From contig JAQRGA010000165.1 in assembly GCA_029237695.1 (NCBI GenBank), positions 124,001 to 188,000 on the forward strand: a DNA stretch of 64,000 nt. Direction: 5' to 3'. Under the pieces are notes generated by a model. The model was given only the letters and a program-made list of their open reading frames with translations, did no database searches and had not been told where the DNA came from. Positions 10,978 to 22,810 of the stretch are shown here, in pieces; the first letter of the stretch is position 1, and each line of letters starts with the position of its first letter. A program made the translations under genes and the position numbers. The DNA comes from Conchocele bisecta (lineage: Eukaryota > Mollusca > Bivalvia > Lucinida > Thyasiridae).

Positions 10978-13718
10978 GCATACATTACATGTACATGTAT
11001 ACATAATTATAGTGGCACGCAAACATACATTACATGTATACATAATTATAGTGGCACGCATACATACATGTATACATAATTAAAGTGGCACATATACGTA
11101 CATGTATACATAATTATAGTGGCACGTATACGTACATGTACATGTATACATAATTATAGTGGCACGCATACATACATGTATACATAATTATAGTGGCACA
11201 TATACGTACATGTACACATAATTATAGTGGCACGTATACGTACATGTACATGTATACATAATTATAGTGGCACGTATACGTACATGTATACATAATTATA
11301 GTGGCACGTATACGTACATGTACATGTATACATAATTATAGTGGCACGCATACATACATGTATACATAATTATAGTGGCACGTATACGTACATGTACACA
11401 TAATTATAGTGGCACGTATACGTACATGTACATGTATACATAATTATAGTGGCACGTATACGTACATGTATACATAATTATAGTGGCACGTATACGTACA
11501 TGTACATGTATACATAATTATAGTGGCACGCATACATACATGTATACATAATTATAGTGGCACATATACGTACATGTATACATAATTATAGTGGCACGTA
11601 TACGTACATGTATACATAATTATAGTGGCACGTATACGTACATGTACATGTATACATAATTATAGTGGCACGCATACATACATGTATACATAATTATAGT
11701 GGCACATATACGTACATGTCACTAATTATAGTGGCACGTATACGTACATGTACATGTATACATATTATAGTGGCACGTATACGTACATGTATACATAATT
11801 ATAGTGGCACGTATACGTACATGTACATGTATACTAATATAGTGGCACGTATACGTACATATATCATAATTATAGTGGCACGTATACGTACATGTACATG
11901 TATACATAATTATAGTGGCACGCATACATACATGTATAACATAATTATAGTGGCACGTATACGTACATGTATACATAATTATAGTGGCACGTATACGTAC
12001 ATGTACATGTATACATAATTATAGTGGCACGTATACGTACATGTACATGTATACATAATTATAGTGGCACGCATACATACATGTATACATAATTAAAGTG
12101 GCACATATACGTACATGTATACATAATTATAGTGGCACGTATACGTACATGTACATGTATACATAATTATAGTGGCACGTATACGTACATGTACATGTAT
12201 ACATAATTATAGTGGCACGTATACGTACATGTACATGTATACATAATTATAGTGGCACGCATACATACATGTATACATAATTATAGTGGCACATATACGT
12301 ACATGTACATGTATACATAATTATAGTGGCACGCATACATACATGTATACATAATTATAGTGGCACGCATACATACATGTATACATAATTATAGTGGCAC
12401 GCATACATACATGTACACATAATTATAGTGGCACGTATACGTACATGTACATGTATACATAATTATAGTGGCACGCATACATACATGTACACATAATTAT
12501 AGTGGCACGCATACATACATGTATACATAATTATAGTGGCACGTATACGTACATGTACATGTATACATAATTATAGTGGCACGCATACATACATGACACA
12601 ATTATAGTGGCAGTATCGTACATACACATAATTATAGTGGCACGCATACTACGTACATAATTAGTGGCACGATCGACAGTACAGTATACATAAATTATAG
12701 TGGCACGCATACATACATGTACCATATTATAGTGGCACGTATACGACGTACATGTATACATAATTATAGTGGCACGCACATACATGAATACAATTATAGT
12801 GGCACATACGTACATGTACATAATTATAGTGGCACGCATAGTCATACATGTATACATAATTATAGTGGCACGCATACGTACATGTATACATAATTATAGT
12901 GGCACGTATACGTAACATGAATACATAATTATAGTGGCATCACATGTATACAATTAATAGTGGCACTATGTACATGTATCATAATATAGTGGCACGCATA
13001 CATACATGTATACATAATTATATGGCACGTATACGTACATGTATACATAATTATAGTGGCACGTATACGTACATGTACATGTATACATAATTATAGTGGC
13101 ACGCATACATACATGTATAACATAATTATATGTGGCACGTATACGTACATGTATACATATTATAGTGGCACGTATACGTACATGTACATGTATACATAAT
13201 TATAGTGGCACGCATACATACATGTATACATAATTATAGTGGCACATATACGTACATGTATACATAATTATAGTGGCACGTATACGTACATGTACATGTA
13301 TACATAATTATAGTGGCACGTATACATACATGTACATGTATACATAATTATAGTGGCACGTATACGTACATGTACATGTATACATAATTATAGTGGCACG
13401 TATACGTACATGTACATGTATACATAATATAGTGGCACGTATACGTACATGTACAGTATACATAATTATAGTGGCACGTATACGTACATGTACATGTATA
13501 CATATATATGGCACGTATACGTACATGTACATGTATACATAATTATAGTGGCACGCATACATACATGTACACATAATTATAATGCCACGACATGTATACA
13601 TAATTATAGTGGCACGCATACATACATGTACACATAATTATAGTGGCACGCATACATACATGTACACATAATTATAGTGGCACGCATACGTACATGTACA
13701 CATAATTATAGTGGCACA
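10978..13718. repeat. 34/40-bp minisatellite array
   Basis: About 74 tandem units alternate between a 34-bp form (TATAGTGGCACGCATACATA) and a 40-bp form (TATAGTGGCACGTATACGTA plus an extra ACATGT). Units are rich in self-complementary steps such as GTACATGTAC and TATACGTATA. A more degenerate block lies at about 12590-13030. Open frames on both strands here are by-products of the repeat. Confidence 0.95.
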
Positions 13719-14589
13719 GATGCCTTATACACGCTATAAATTCAGCTCTTCATCCTGCTTCACAGCACTCAGATAGACTGTCATCTTATTCAAATCCCGA
13801 TTTTATAAATACTAAAGGAATTGATACTGTGCAACTGTGCTTATATCTTTTGTGATGTAGGTCAATGTAGGCCCAGATCAGCCTGCACATCCGTGCAATC
13901 TGATAATAGCCTTCACTGTTCACGATTCATTAACAAACCACCAGGCTTTGAAAAAGACATAGAAGATACAAGTGCTGCGACAACTGTACAGCATTACCCA
14001 TCGGGAGCCATCTCACTTGTCACTGTACCATAATACCGACAGTGCCTACTGTCAACAGATATGCCAACCACACATTTGAACCATCAGGCAGAGTCGCACA
14101 TGTAGTAGACTCAGACTTAGGACTCGGTAAATGGCTAATTCGAAAAACAAAATGGGTGGCTGTGGTAGTTTTTTTCGAACGGGCAATTTACTGGTTCCCG
14201 AGTACGAGTCTTCTACCTGTGGATAGCATCAGAGGCAAACACCACTTACGGAGGCACAGACTATAAATCATTGTACCTGGCTGCTAGATAGAGAATACCA
14301 GTCTAGCGTGTTTTCATATAAAGTTTATCAAGCAAGGCTAGGAAATGTGTTAGAATGTTTACCGTTTCTGAGCCTGATAAATTTTATATCAAAATACACT
14401 AGCATGGTATTCTATTTATCAGGTAACGTTTTAGGCTACAAAATGAGCAATTATGACGGTGTTTTCATTGAAAAGAACATGGACTCGTTTCCGTGACGTC
14501 AGTAACGTCATGTGACGCCGTTCGACCAATGAGACGTCGTTTTTCAATTTGTTGTAACCCGGATATTAGTATCGGGCCAATGGCTGATG
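13719..14589. other. Intergenic DNA, no gene recognised
   Basis: A widespread repeat motif occurs at about 13862-13930 (CCCAGATCAGCCTGCACATC). Three open frames of 60-75 codons lie between 13821 and 14496, but none shows a domain, a clear splice context or a consistent frame. Confidence 0.4.
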
Positions 14590-14740
14590 GGTCTATAGAG
14601 ATACAGCGATATATGTTACAAGAACATTCCTATGGCAAGAGAGTGCACCCATTTCCAGTCATACATGCTTATATTTCTTTGTCTGAATGGCATATCTGTC
14701 ATTCTGGCATACATTACATGTACATGTATACATAATTATA
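14590..14740. repeat. Duplicated segment, copy 2, with single satellite unit
   Basis: It matches 10680-10790 and then continues into one copy of the satellite unit (ACATGTATACATAATTATAG at 14718-14737). It may represent the unexpanded ancestral arrangement of the large array at 10978-13718. Confidence 0.75.
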
Positions 14741-14817
14741 GTGGCATATATCAACGCTGAAGAGAGACCCCAAGGGCGATAATACACGAATAATAATAAC
14801 AAATTAGGCACACATTT

Positions 14818-16168
14818 TACCAAACCATCTTCAGAAATTCTCCGCTGTTGCAGCAGCCAACAAACTGCGGAACTGTGCGAATGGGCGGAATGCAGCAAAA
14901 GAAACGGAAGGCAGAAACAGTCGCTGTATCTGGGCTATTTTAGTTTTTAGCCAGATTTATGCTACGTCAGAAAACAAACATACTGAATATAACAGGCGAA
15001 CTATCTATTCTAGTTATTAAATTCAACTAGATTGGTCCGTAAGCGAGGCTTACGGAATACCCCCGCGTGGGCCCAGGTACCTCTAAAATATGTAAAAATT
15101 TCCAATTGTGTGGGCTTGTGGCCTTGACTCTGGGCTTAGCGGGAGCGGCATGAACGTGAATTTGACACAGGGTGGTAGGTACATTGGAGCGATGCGTGTG
15201 TGAAATGTGAAACAGATCCGAGCAAGGAAATAGAAGTTATAACCGATTTCTGATGTTAAGTTTTGTAAAGAGACTAACTATGTGACCTTGACCTCGAGAT
15301 CAGCGGGAATTTGTCACAGCATGATGGTTGAGCCTTAGAGGAATGCATGCATGACATATTAAGAATTTTCGATAAAGAAATAGAAGTTAAAACATATTTC
15401 TCTGATGTTAAGTTTTGTAAAGAGACCAAGTATTTGACCTTGACCTTGGGATCAGCGGGGGTTGGACGGTCGTGGATTTGGCACAGCATGGTAGTGGAGC
15501 CTTACAGGAATGCATGTGTAAAATATTAAGCATTTTAGATGAAGGAAATAGAAGTTATAACAATATTTATCTGACGTTACGTTTTGTAAAGAGACTAAGT
15601 ATGTGACCTTGACCTTGGGATCAGCGGGGGTTGGACGGTCGTGGATTTGGCACAGCATGGTAGTAGAGCCTTACAGGAATGCATGTGTGAAATATTAAGT
15701 ATTTTAGATGAAGGAAATAGAAGTCATAACAATATTTCTCTGATGTTAAGTTTACGGACGCACGGACGCACGAACGGACGGACGGATGGACGGACAACCT
15801 GACTCCAGTATACCCCCCCCTCCCCACAACTCGTTGCGGGGGGTATACAAATAGTTTGTGTTGTCCTTAACAACACACTCGAGAGACGCTTGGAAATATG
15901 CGTAAACCACAATATATCTCTCCCTCCCCCCCCCCCCTCTGTCTGTCTCTTTCTCTATGTATGTCTGTCTGTCCCTCTCCCTCTTTCTGCCATTCTCTCT
16001 CTCTGTGTCTCTGTCTGTCTCTCCTTCTCTATCATTACCTAGAAACCACAATAATCTCCCCTTCTCCCCTCCACCACCCCCAACCTTCTCTCAACATCAT
16101 TAGATAGAAACCATAATATTTCTCCCCTTCTCCCCTGCACCAGCTCTGCAATACAACAATATACTACG
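14818..16168. repeat. Tandem segmental duplication, copy 1
   Basis: It begins TACCAAACCATCTTCAG and ends ACGGTACCGTTTA. Inside it lies a hairpin-ended repeat: a 9-bp-stem hairpin TCCGTAAGC-GAG-GCTTACGGA (15036-15056), then about three 175-bp units containing TGTGACCTTGACCTTGGG, a GGAC tract (15753-15795) and a closing hairpin with arms GTATACCCCCC and GGGGGGTATAC (15808-15848). CT-rich microsatellite DNA follows (about 15920-16040). Confidence 0.85.
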
Positions 16169-17731
16169 GTACCGTTTATACCAAACCATCTTCAGAAATT
16201 CTCCGCTGTTGCAGCAGCCAACAAACTGCGGAACTGTGCGAATGGGCGGAATGCAGCAAAAGAAACGGAAGGCAGAAACAGTCGCTGTATCTGGGCTATT
16301 TTAGTTTTTAGCCAGATTTATGCTACGTCAGAAAACAAACATACTGAATATAACAGGCGAACTATCTATTCTAGTTATTATATTCAACTAGATTGGTCCG
16401 TAAGCGAGGCTTACGGAATACCCCCGCGTGGGCCCAGGTACCTCTAAAATATGTAAAAATTTCCAATTGTGTGGGCTTGTGGCCTTGACTCTGGGCTTAG
16501 CGGGAGCGGCATGAACGTGAATTTGACACAGGGTGGTAGGTCCATTGGAGCGATGCGTGTGTGAAATGTGAAACAGATCCGAGCAAGGAAATAGAAGTTA
16601 TAACCGATTTCTGATGTTAAGTTTTGTAAAGAGACTAACTATGTGACCTTGACCTCGAGATCAGCGGGAATTTGTCACAGCATGATGGTTGAGCCTTAGA
16701 GGAATGCATGCATGACATATTAAGAATTTTCGATAAAGAAATAGAAGTTAAAACATATATCACTGATGTTAAGTTTTGTAAAGAGACTACGTATGTGACA
16801 TTGACCTTGGGATCAGCGGGGATTGGACGGTCGTAGATTTGTCACAGCATGATAGTACAACCTTAGAGGAATGCACGAGTGAAATATTAAGAATTTTCAA
16901 TGAAGGAAGTAGAAGTTATAACTTATTTCTCTGATGTTAAGTTTTGTAAAGAGACCAAGTATTTGACCTTGACCTTGGGATCAGCGGGGGTTGGACGGTC
17001 GTGGATTTGGCACAGCATGGTAGTGGAGCCTTACAGGAATGCATGTGTGAAATATTAAGCATTTTAGATGAAGGAAATAGAAGTTATAACAATATTTATC
17101 TGACGTTAAGTTTTGTAAAGAGACTAAGTATGTGACCTTGACCTTGGGATCAGCGGGGGTTGGACGGTCGTGGATTTGGCACAGCATGGTAGTAGAGCCT
17201 TACAGGAATGCATGTGTGAAATATTAAGTATTTTAGATGAAGGAAATAGAAGTCATAACAATATTTCTCTGATGTTAAGTTTACGGACGCACGGACGCAC
17301 GAACGGACGGACGGACGGACGGACGGACGGACGGACGGACGGACGGACGGACGGACGGACGGACGGACGGACAACCTGACTCCAGTATAACCCCCCCCCT
17401 CCCCACAACACGTTGCGGGGGGTATACAAATAGTTTGTGTTGTCCTTGAAAATATGCGTAAACCACAATATATCTCTCCCTCCCCCCCTCTGTCTGTCTC
17501 TTTCTCTATGTTTGTCTGTCTGTCCCTCTCCCTCTTTCTGCCATTCTCTCTCTCTGTGTCTCTGTCTGTCTCTCCTTCTCTATCATTACCTAGAAACCAC
17601 AATAATCTCCCCTTCTCCCCTGCACCACCCCCCAACCTTCTCTCAACATCATTAGATAGAAACCATAATATTTCTCCCCTTCTCCCCTGCACCAGCTCTG
17701 CAATACAACAATATACTACGGTACCGTTTAT
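16169..17731. repeat. Tandem segmental duplication, copy 2
   Basis: Direct copy of 14818-16168, joined head to tail. It is about 210 bp longer because it carries one additional 175-bp internal unit and a longer GGAC tract (17283-17371), and it lacks a short segment after the closing hairpin. The opening hairpin is at 16397-16417. Near identity elsewhere shows the duplication is recent. Confidence 0.85.
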
Positions 17732-17948
17732 AGCATACTAACATCATGGTATGCTATAAATTGGTAAATTTAGATTCATAAACTAACGTCGCCCGTCATA
17801 GGTAGTGCCTATCTCATGTAAATTAATATGAAATAATAGAACAACTACTTTTATGACGCAGTATACGACACTTCGTATGGACACTCCTGAGTTATTTCGG
17901 CGATGTAGAACACCCCAGTCACCGTCATAATCTTCTTCCTGGACACCA

Positions 17949-17960
17949 AGGTCATGACCT
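17949..17960. promoter_or_regulatory. Palindromic nuclear-receptor element AGGTCATGACCT
   Basis: A perfect inverted repeat of the half-site AGGTCA with no spacer, the arrangement known as the palindromic thyroid/retinoid-type response element. It lies 36 bp before the LTR fragment. A match in DNA alone does not show use, and no adjacent gene start was recognised. Confidence 0.3.
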
Positions 17961-18070
17961 TCTTCCTGGACACCACCTGCAGCGACATGTGGCTATGTCA
18001 CGAATTGACCGGCATTTCAGGTAGGTATGTATGGTAAATGATTGCTCCAGGGATGTGTGGACAGGTAGGT

Positions 18071-18967
18071 GCCATTCGGAATGATAAATTCGGCAGCTTC
18101 CTTCGTACGATTGATGAAGAAAATACTTGAAGGTATGGATAACTTCACAAATTCATTTATAGATGATATAATATTGTTCAATGAAACCTTTCCAGACCAT
18201 TTACACCACATTGAGTGTGTCTTACAATCACTTAGACGGGCGAGATTAACAGCAAAACCAAGTAAGTGTAGTTTCGGATCCGGGAAATGGAGTTTTTAGC
18301 ACATGTAGTGGGCAGTGGACAGGTGAAGCCAACAAATGAGAAGATACAGGCAATCGACGACATACCAATACCAAGTACGAAAAAGAACGTAAGATCGTTT
18401 GTAGGATTGGCAAACTTTTATCGCCGTTTCATCCCAAAGTTCGCTGACATTGCAGCACCGTTAACTGACCTTACATCAAAAAAATCCCCAAACAAGGTAG
18501 TATGGACAGACAAGGAACAGTCTGCTTTTGAGACAATAAAGGAAAAACTGTCGTCATACCCGGTATTGTACAATCCAAATTTTGAGTTAACATTCATTCT
18601 GCAAACAGACAGCAGTGACCGGGGGATTGGAGCAGTGTTGCTACAAGAGGTAAGTGGTGAAAGGCATCCAATATTGTACATGAGCAAAAAATTGCTACCA
18701 AGAGAACAGGCGTACAGCACGATAGAAAAGGAGTGCTTGGCAATCGTCAAGGCTGTGTTGATGCTGCGAGAGTATTTCTATGGAACCAGGTTTGTGATTG
18801 AAACAGACCATTTCCCGTTACAGTGGCTGAAACAAATGAAGGGAAACAACCAAAGGCTTCTACGATGGAGTCTAACACTACAAGAATACAATTATGTAAT
18901 ATCACATGTGAAAGGGAGCAAGAACACAGTGGCAGACATATTGAGCAGGTGTGTAGATAACAAATAG
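18071..18967 (+). pseudogene. Ty3/Gypsy pol fragment: reverse transcriptase C-half and RNase H
   Basis: Starting at a PFGMINSAASF segment (usually PFGL.NAPATF), the frame carries the RT active-site block FIDDIILF, where the first tyrosine of YLDD is Phe. After a one-base frameshift near 18290 it continues through the RT connection (VKP...VRSFVGLANFYRRFIP) and an RNase H domain (LQTDSSDRGIGAVLLQ, IEKECLAIV, ETDHFPLQWL, ending near ADILSR). The order matches Ty3-type pol. The integrase expected downstream is missing: the frame stops at 18967 and the polypurine tract follows within 60 bp. The N-terminal RT blocks are also missing at the deletion junction. This is a dead fragment that could only have acted in copying the element's RNA. 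Assignment to Ty3/Gypsy rather than Copia or BEL rests on the connection and RNase H motifs. Confidence 0.9.
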
Positions 18968-19035
18968 ATGTCTGAGTTATGTCAATTCGTGTGTTTTGGA
19001 TGATAAATATAAATATTTATCAAGGAAGGAAGGTA

Positions 19036-19468
19036 TGTCACGAATTGACCGGCATTTCAGGTAGGTATGTATGGTAAATGATTGCTCCAGGGATGTGTGG
19101 ACAGGTAGGTACTCAGATTAATCCTGAACAATGGTTTAGGGAACAAAAACGTGTGAATACTTTGTGGATAGCCAGGATGGTCAGTTAGAACTGGGCAGTG
19201 GAGTAGAAATGAACTGTTTATTGTATTAGTGTGTGCCCAGTATGTGATAGTTAAACGCAGATAATCACAGTGTGATACTAGCTGGATATTAGATGACTGG
19301 TGATTTAAAGTGGAAGTTGAAGTTGGTAAGTGTATATATCGATAGTATAGTAGTTCAGTGAATTGGCGTGAAATTTGTCGTTTGTCACTGGATTTCGTGT
19401 GCTAAAAGGTAGCGTAGTGAAATGGCTGGGCTGAGGGGGTTAACTTTCATTTGCAGGTTGATGTAACA
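19036..19468 (+). repeat. Proposed 3' LTR
   Basis: It runs from TGTCACG after the polypurine tract to TGTAACA, giving the TG...CA ends of an LTR and a length of 433 bp. The right boundary is an inference from the terminal dinucleotide because no intact 5' LTR is available for comparison. Confidence 0.5.
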
Positions 19469-21537
19469 CTCCCCACCCAGAGGACGGGTTTCTACGTGAT
19501 GATGACAGTTCACAGTAGGCGACTTAAGCAGTCGAGTAGATGACTAGCACTAGGGAGGCCGTGCCGAGGAATCGTCAGTCAAGTGGATGTGTTGTTAATT
19601 GTCTCATTGGGGCCTGGTAGACGAACTGTGTATATAAATGAGATCGCTATTAAATGTACTATGATTGATCGTACACAAATTAGAATGTAGTCCAGGAGCT
19701 GTTGTAACCAATAAAGAAACTACAGTTAAGCCGTATAATAAATACAATCCAGTTGTGAGACTTGGTCCGATGACATTTTGGCAGTTGACATGCATAGTGT
19801 ATACTAGTATACAGATACGACGGTGAACAATAGTGAACATTATGACATGTGTTACAGACACACCAATCTTTCATATTTCAGAGTAATGTGTTGGGCATGA
19901 GGAATTGACTATATGACGTGGTTTCTAGTAGATACATGTATTTGTGGTGTAATCCAATAAACATGATGCTATCAGACATAATACATGTTAATGACTCCTC
20001 TATATCATGATCTCCTCTCCACTTCACTTCTATTCTTTTCTTTCTAACTATCCTCATTTATTTGATTTCAATCTTGTACAAAATACATATGTACATCTTT
20101 CAAGCAGTGTGTGTCAAATATTATTATTTTGATGAACCCATATATATATATATATATATATATACGTGACAGGCATGATACTGTTATATAGGTAGCAGCA
20201 TAACGAGGGTAGGTCACCAATACCGTCAACTAACACTTGTGTACAAATACAATATTCTTGTATTCTAACAACCAATTGTGACTGGAGAATGGTGCTTATG
20301 GGATTTATGCGTAGTCTAACTCCAGATATGTATATGTTTCTTTTAGATATATTGGTGCAGGACCATCCAATGATAATTTACCCAAAGATTAAGTGAAATT
20401 GACCGAGTGATATAGATGTCATTTGAAATATATGTAATTGTTGACGGGCAACGGATGGCATGTAATGGGAAAAGCTCACGTTGAGCATTATATAATCATG
20501 TGAGCTAACAAGTAGTTATGACTCAGATAGGTGCAGCTAGTGAAAGCAGGATACGATTATATGGGAGACAATTTGTCTCGATCATCCAATGACATTGATA
20601 TAATGTCTGTGCGAGCCTGAAGCCATGACGTTTGTTGCACCCTCTTACCACCATTGATTACGATGTATAGCCTGTGGTGCAAGGTAACGTTTGGAAATTT
20701 GCCATTGTCTGTACCTTATGTCCAAGTTTTCCACCTGTGCCAATACATAGTGATTTACCAGATACATATAACTAGATGGTCGCGGCCAGCATATCAGCAT
20801 ATCACGCCAGTGTGTGTGTGGTGTGGTGTGTGCGTGCGTGCGTGCGTGGGTGCGTGCGCGCGTGCCTGATTTTAAGATACAAGCTCTTACAACAGATTTA
20901 ACCAAGGGAAATAACTATGTAAATATTACAATTGTAGGTCAATGTCACACAAAGGTTGTTTGATTCACAGTGGGTTGCGGTGCACATCACTGGCTTATGA
21001 TAATGTGCAAGTATGGTGGCTGTAAACCTAATGTTATTGAAGATAAAAGCTCTTACAAAAACTTTCTTGTAATGCTGCAAAATCTGATCACATTTTCCTT
21101 CAATAATAGCTATATTGCTATGAAATGTCAGAATGTATGTTAGTTATTTGCATCATGCACATGCATGAGGCAGTTCAATAACACAGCCAGAATGTCAGAA
21201 TGTATGTTCGTATATAATGAGACCAATAAAGTGGATTTAATATGTATATTATATAGCATTAGTGTTAGTATTCATCAAACTACAAGTTATATTTGAATAA
21301 TACATATCATCAGACATGTAAGGTCATACAAATAGTGTCTGCAATAGCAACTGATGAGCAAAAATAAAATATAAATTTGGCATATTTTGTAGAAGTGATC
21401 AGATATGGTCAGCTATGTTCAATCTGGCTTACAATACATTATTTCACACAGCTTAATTTAATGGAATCATGAAGTGCAGTGCTGTGTTGGGTGTGTCATG
21501 GTATGTAACTCACTATGGGGAGAATGTGTGTATGCGT
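19469..21537. other. Intergenic DNA with two microsatellites
   Basis: No gene recognised. An AT dinucleotide run lies at about 20140-20164 and a GT/GTGC-rich run at about 20808-20866. A short inverted element GAGACAATTTGTCTC at 20565-20579 recurs at 47348-47362. Confidence 0.45.
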
Positions 21538-21602
21538 GCCCGGCTAGCTGTCGGTTAGAGCCATGGTACTGTAAACCAGGTTCCACGCCTGAGCAATGAA
21601 TA
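21538..21602 (+). mobile_element. tRNA-like SINE head (degraded)
   Basis: The stretch GGCTAGCTGTCGGTTAGAGC resembles the D-arm and A box of a tRNA, followed by GGTACTGTAAACC as an anticodon-arm-like segment and a degenerate B box (AGGTTCCACGCC). Paired stems are incomplete. It is read as a tRNA-derived SINE relic rather than a gene. Confidence 0.35.
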
Positions 21603-21649
21603 ATATTACCAAGTGATCGACTGATCTTCCTGCTGTATACTGTTCTAAA

Positions 21650-22810
21650 AATGTTTTCAGCAATGGCTGAAAAATTAGGTCTGACAGATATCGTTACTGT
21701 ATTTGATCAGACAATCTATGCAAAAGTGCTTGATCTTGTACGGAAGAATCTCTTTAGTTTGACACCGTCGTACGGCGGCCTTTCACAATGCTATCTGTAA
21801 TTGGCAAGATATTTGGTGATGTTGGATTACTGCTACATACATAATACCTGAACCACACTTGCATCCATGATCCCGTGGTTCTTTGCTTACTATGCTCGAT
21901 AAACTCTTGTGTATCTGTCAACCATGCTATTGCACATCATGAAGCCCACCAGGACCTGTTAATGGCGAGCTTGCTGTGCAGCGCAGATGTGCAATGACTT
22001 CAAACAAGTGGCAATCAATCTGTTGAGCAGATGCTTAACAGGGACACCAATGAAGAGTGATTAACTCGGATTGGGTTCAAGAAAGTGGGCAGTACAACGA
22101 TGGATAACATATGCACATACAAGAGCAGATATTGCAGCATTGTAGAACTGAAAGACGATGATAGAGTACACAAACAGCAGCGGATTGATCAGGATGAAAC
22201 AGATGTTCAACATGTGCTATCAGTTTTCAACACTTAGAATAATATATGTGAACACATTCAAAAACTAAAACTGGAGTTCCGTGCTCCTCTCACTCAATTG
22301 AAGCTGAAACTTTCAATAGTGACACATGTTCTACTGGTGTTAAGGTACCTGGTCGGGAAAATTTGCTGAAAGCAGACTGGAAGGTGTTTGCCAGACTTCT
22401 AGTTTGGGCAGTAGTGAAATATGAATTAGGACCATATCCTAGGTCACTTGTCACTACTGATGGTTCATTGGCCAAAACTTCGAATGATGTACTTACTGGA
22501 GAAAGACACTGAACTGATGGAAAATGTTCCACCAAATACAGTAAGAATAATTAATGGAATAGTATGTTGCAAGCACTTTTAATTATTGCCGTTTTGTTTT
22601 CTGAGTTGGCGACACAAATATTATGCCGTAACACTAATAGAATAACGACACCAAATATTCAAGTGGATTTTGCAGAAGATCAGTTTCCAGCAATCTCAAT
22701 TGAAAGGCTGGAATGTTCGAAAGAGAGTATTTTTCAGTTTAGAATGGCAAATGGCTGACAGAAGTGCCCATGCAATGACGATTTTGTGTGATGGTGAAAA
22801 TAAGACAGCA
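21650..22810 (+). pseudogene. Decayed relic of a multicopy invertebrate protein
   Basis: A coding-like stretch opens with AEKLGLTDIVTVFDQTIYAK (about 21665-21725). It then breaks into several frames with stops, reappearing as LVTTDGSLAK (near 22447-22475), as ELMENVPPNTVRIINGIV (near 22511-22566) and as an open frame from 22564. From memory of molluscan and cnidarian genomes, similar blocks (FDQ.IYAK, then a DGSL.K segment, then a P-rich linker) occur in the same order in a multicopy, probably mobile-element-borne protein of unknown function. At least three frameshifts or stops make this copy non-functional. The family assignment is tentative and the role unknown. Confidence 0.4.

Larger units (their letters stand above)
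17996..19468 (+). mobile_element. Internally deleted Ty3/Gypsy-type LTR retrotransposon
   Basis: A 77-bp direct repeat beginning TATGTCACGAATTGACCGG occurs at 17994-18070 and 19034-19110. The right copy follows a purine-rich tract (AAGGAAGGAAGG, 19022-19033), as expected for a polypurine tract before a 3' LTR. The left copy is only the first part of an LTR and is fused directly to reverse-transcriptase sequence, so most of the 5' LTR, the primer site, gag, protease and the first half of RT are gone. The right LTR is proposed to end at TGTAACA (19468). No matching target-site duplication was found. Confidence 0.75.

Noticed and set aside
11665..13637. Open frames on both strands of 60-117 codons with Tyr/Thr/Cys-rich repeats
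   Set aside because: By-products of the 34/40-bp satellite.
17150..17692. 180-codon minus-strand frame with RPSV repeats
   Set aside because: The repeats are translations of the GGAC tract in a repeat element; the same artefact occurs at every GGAC tract.
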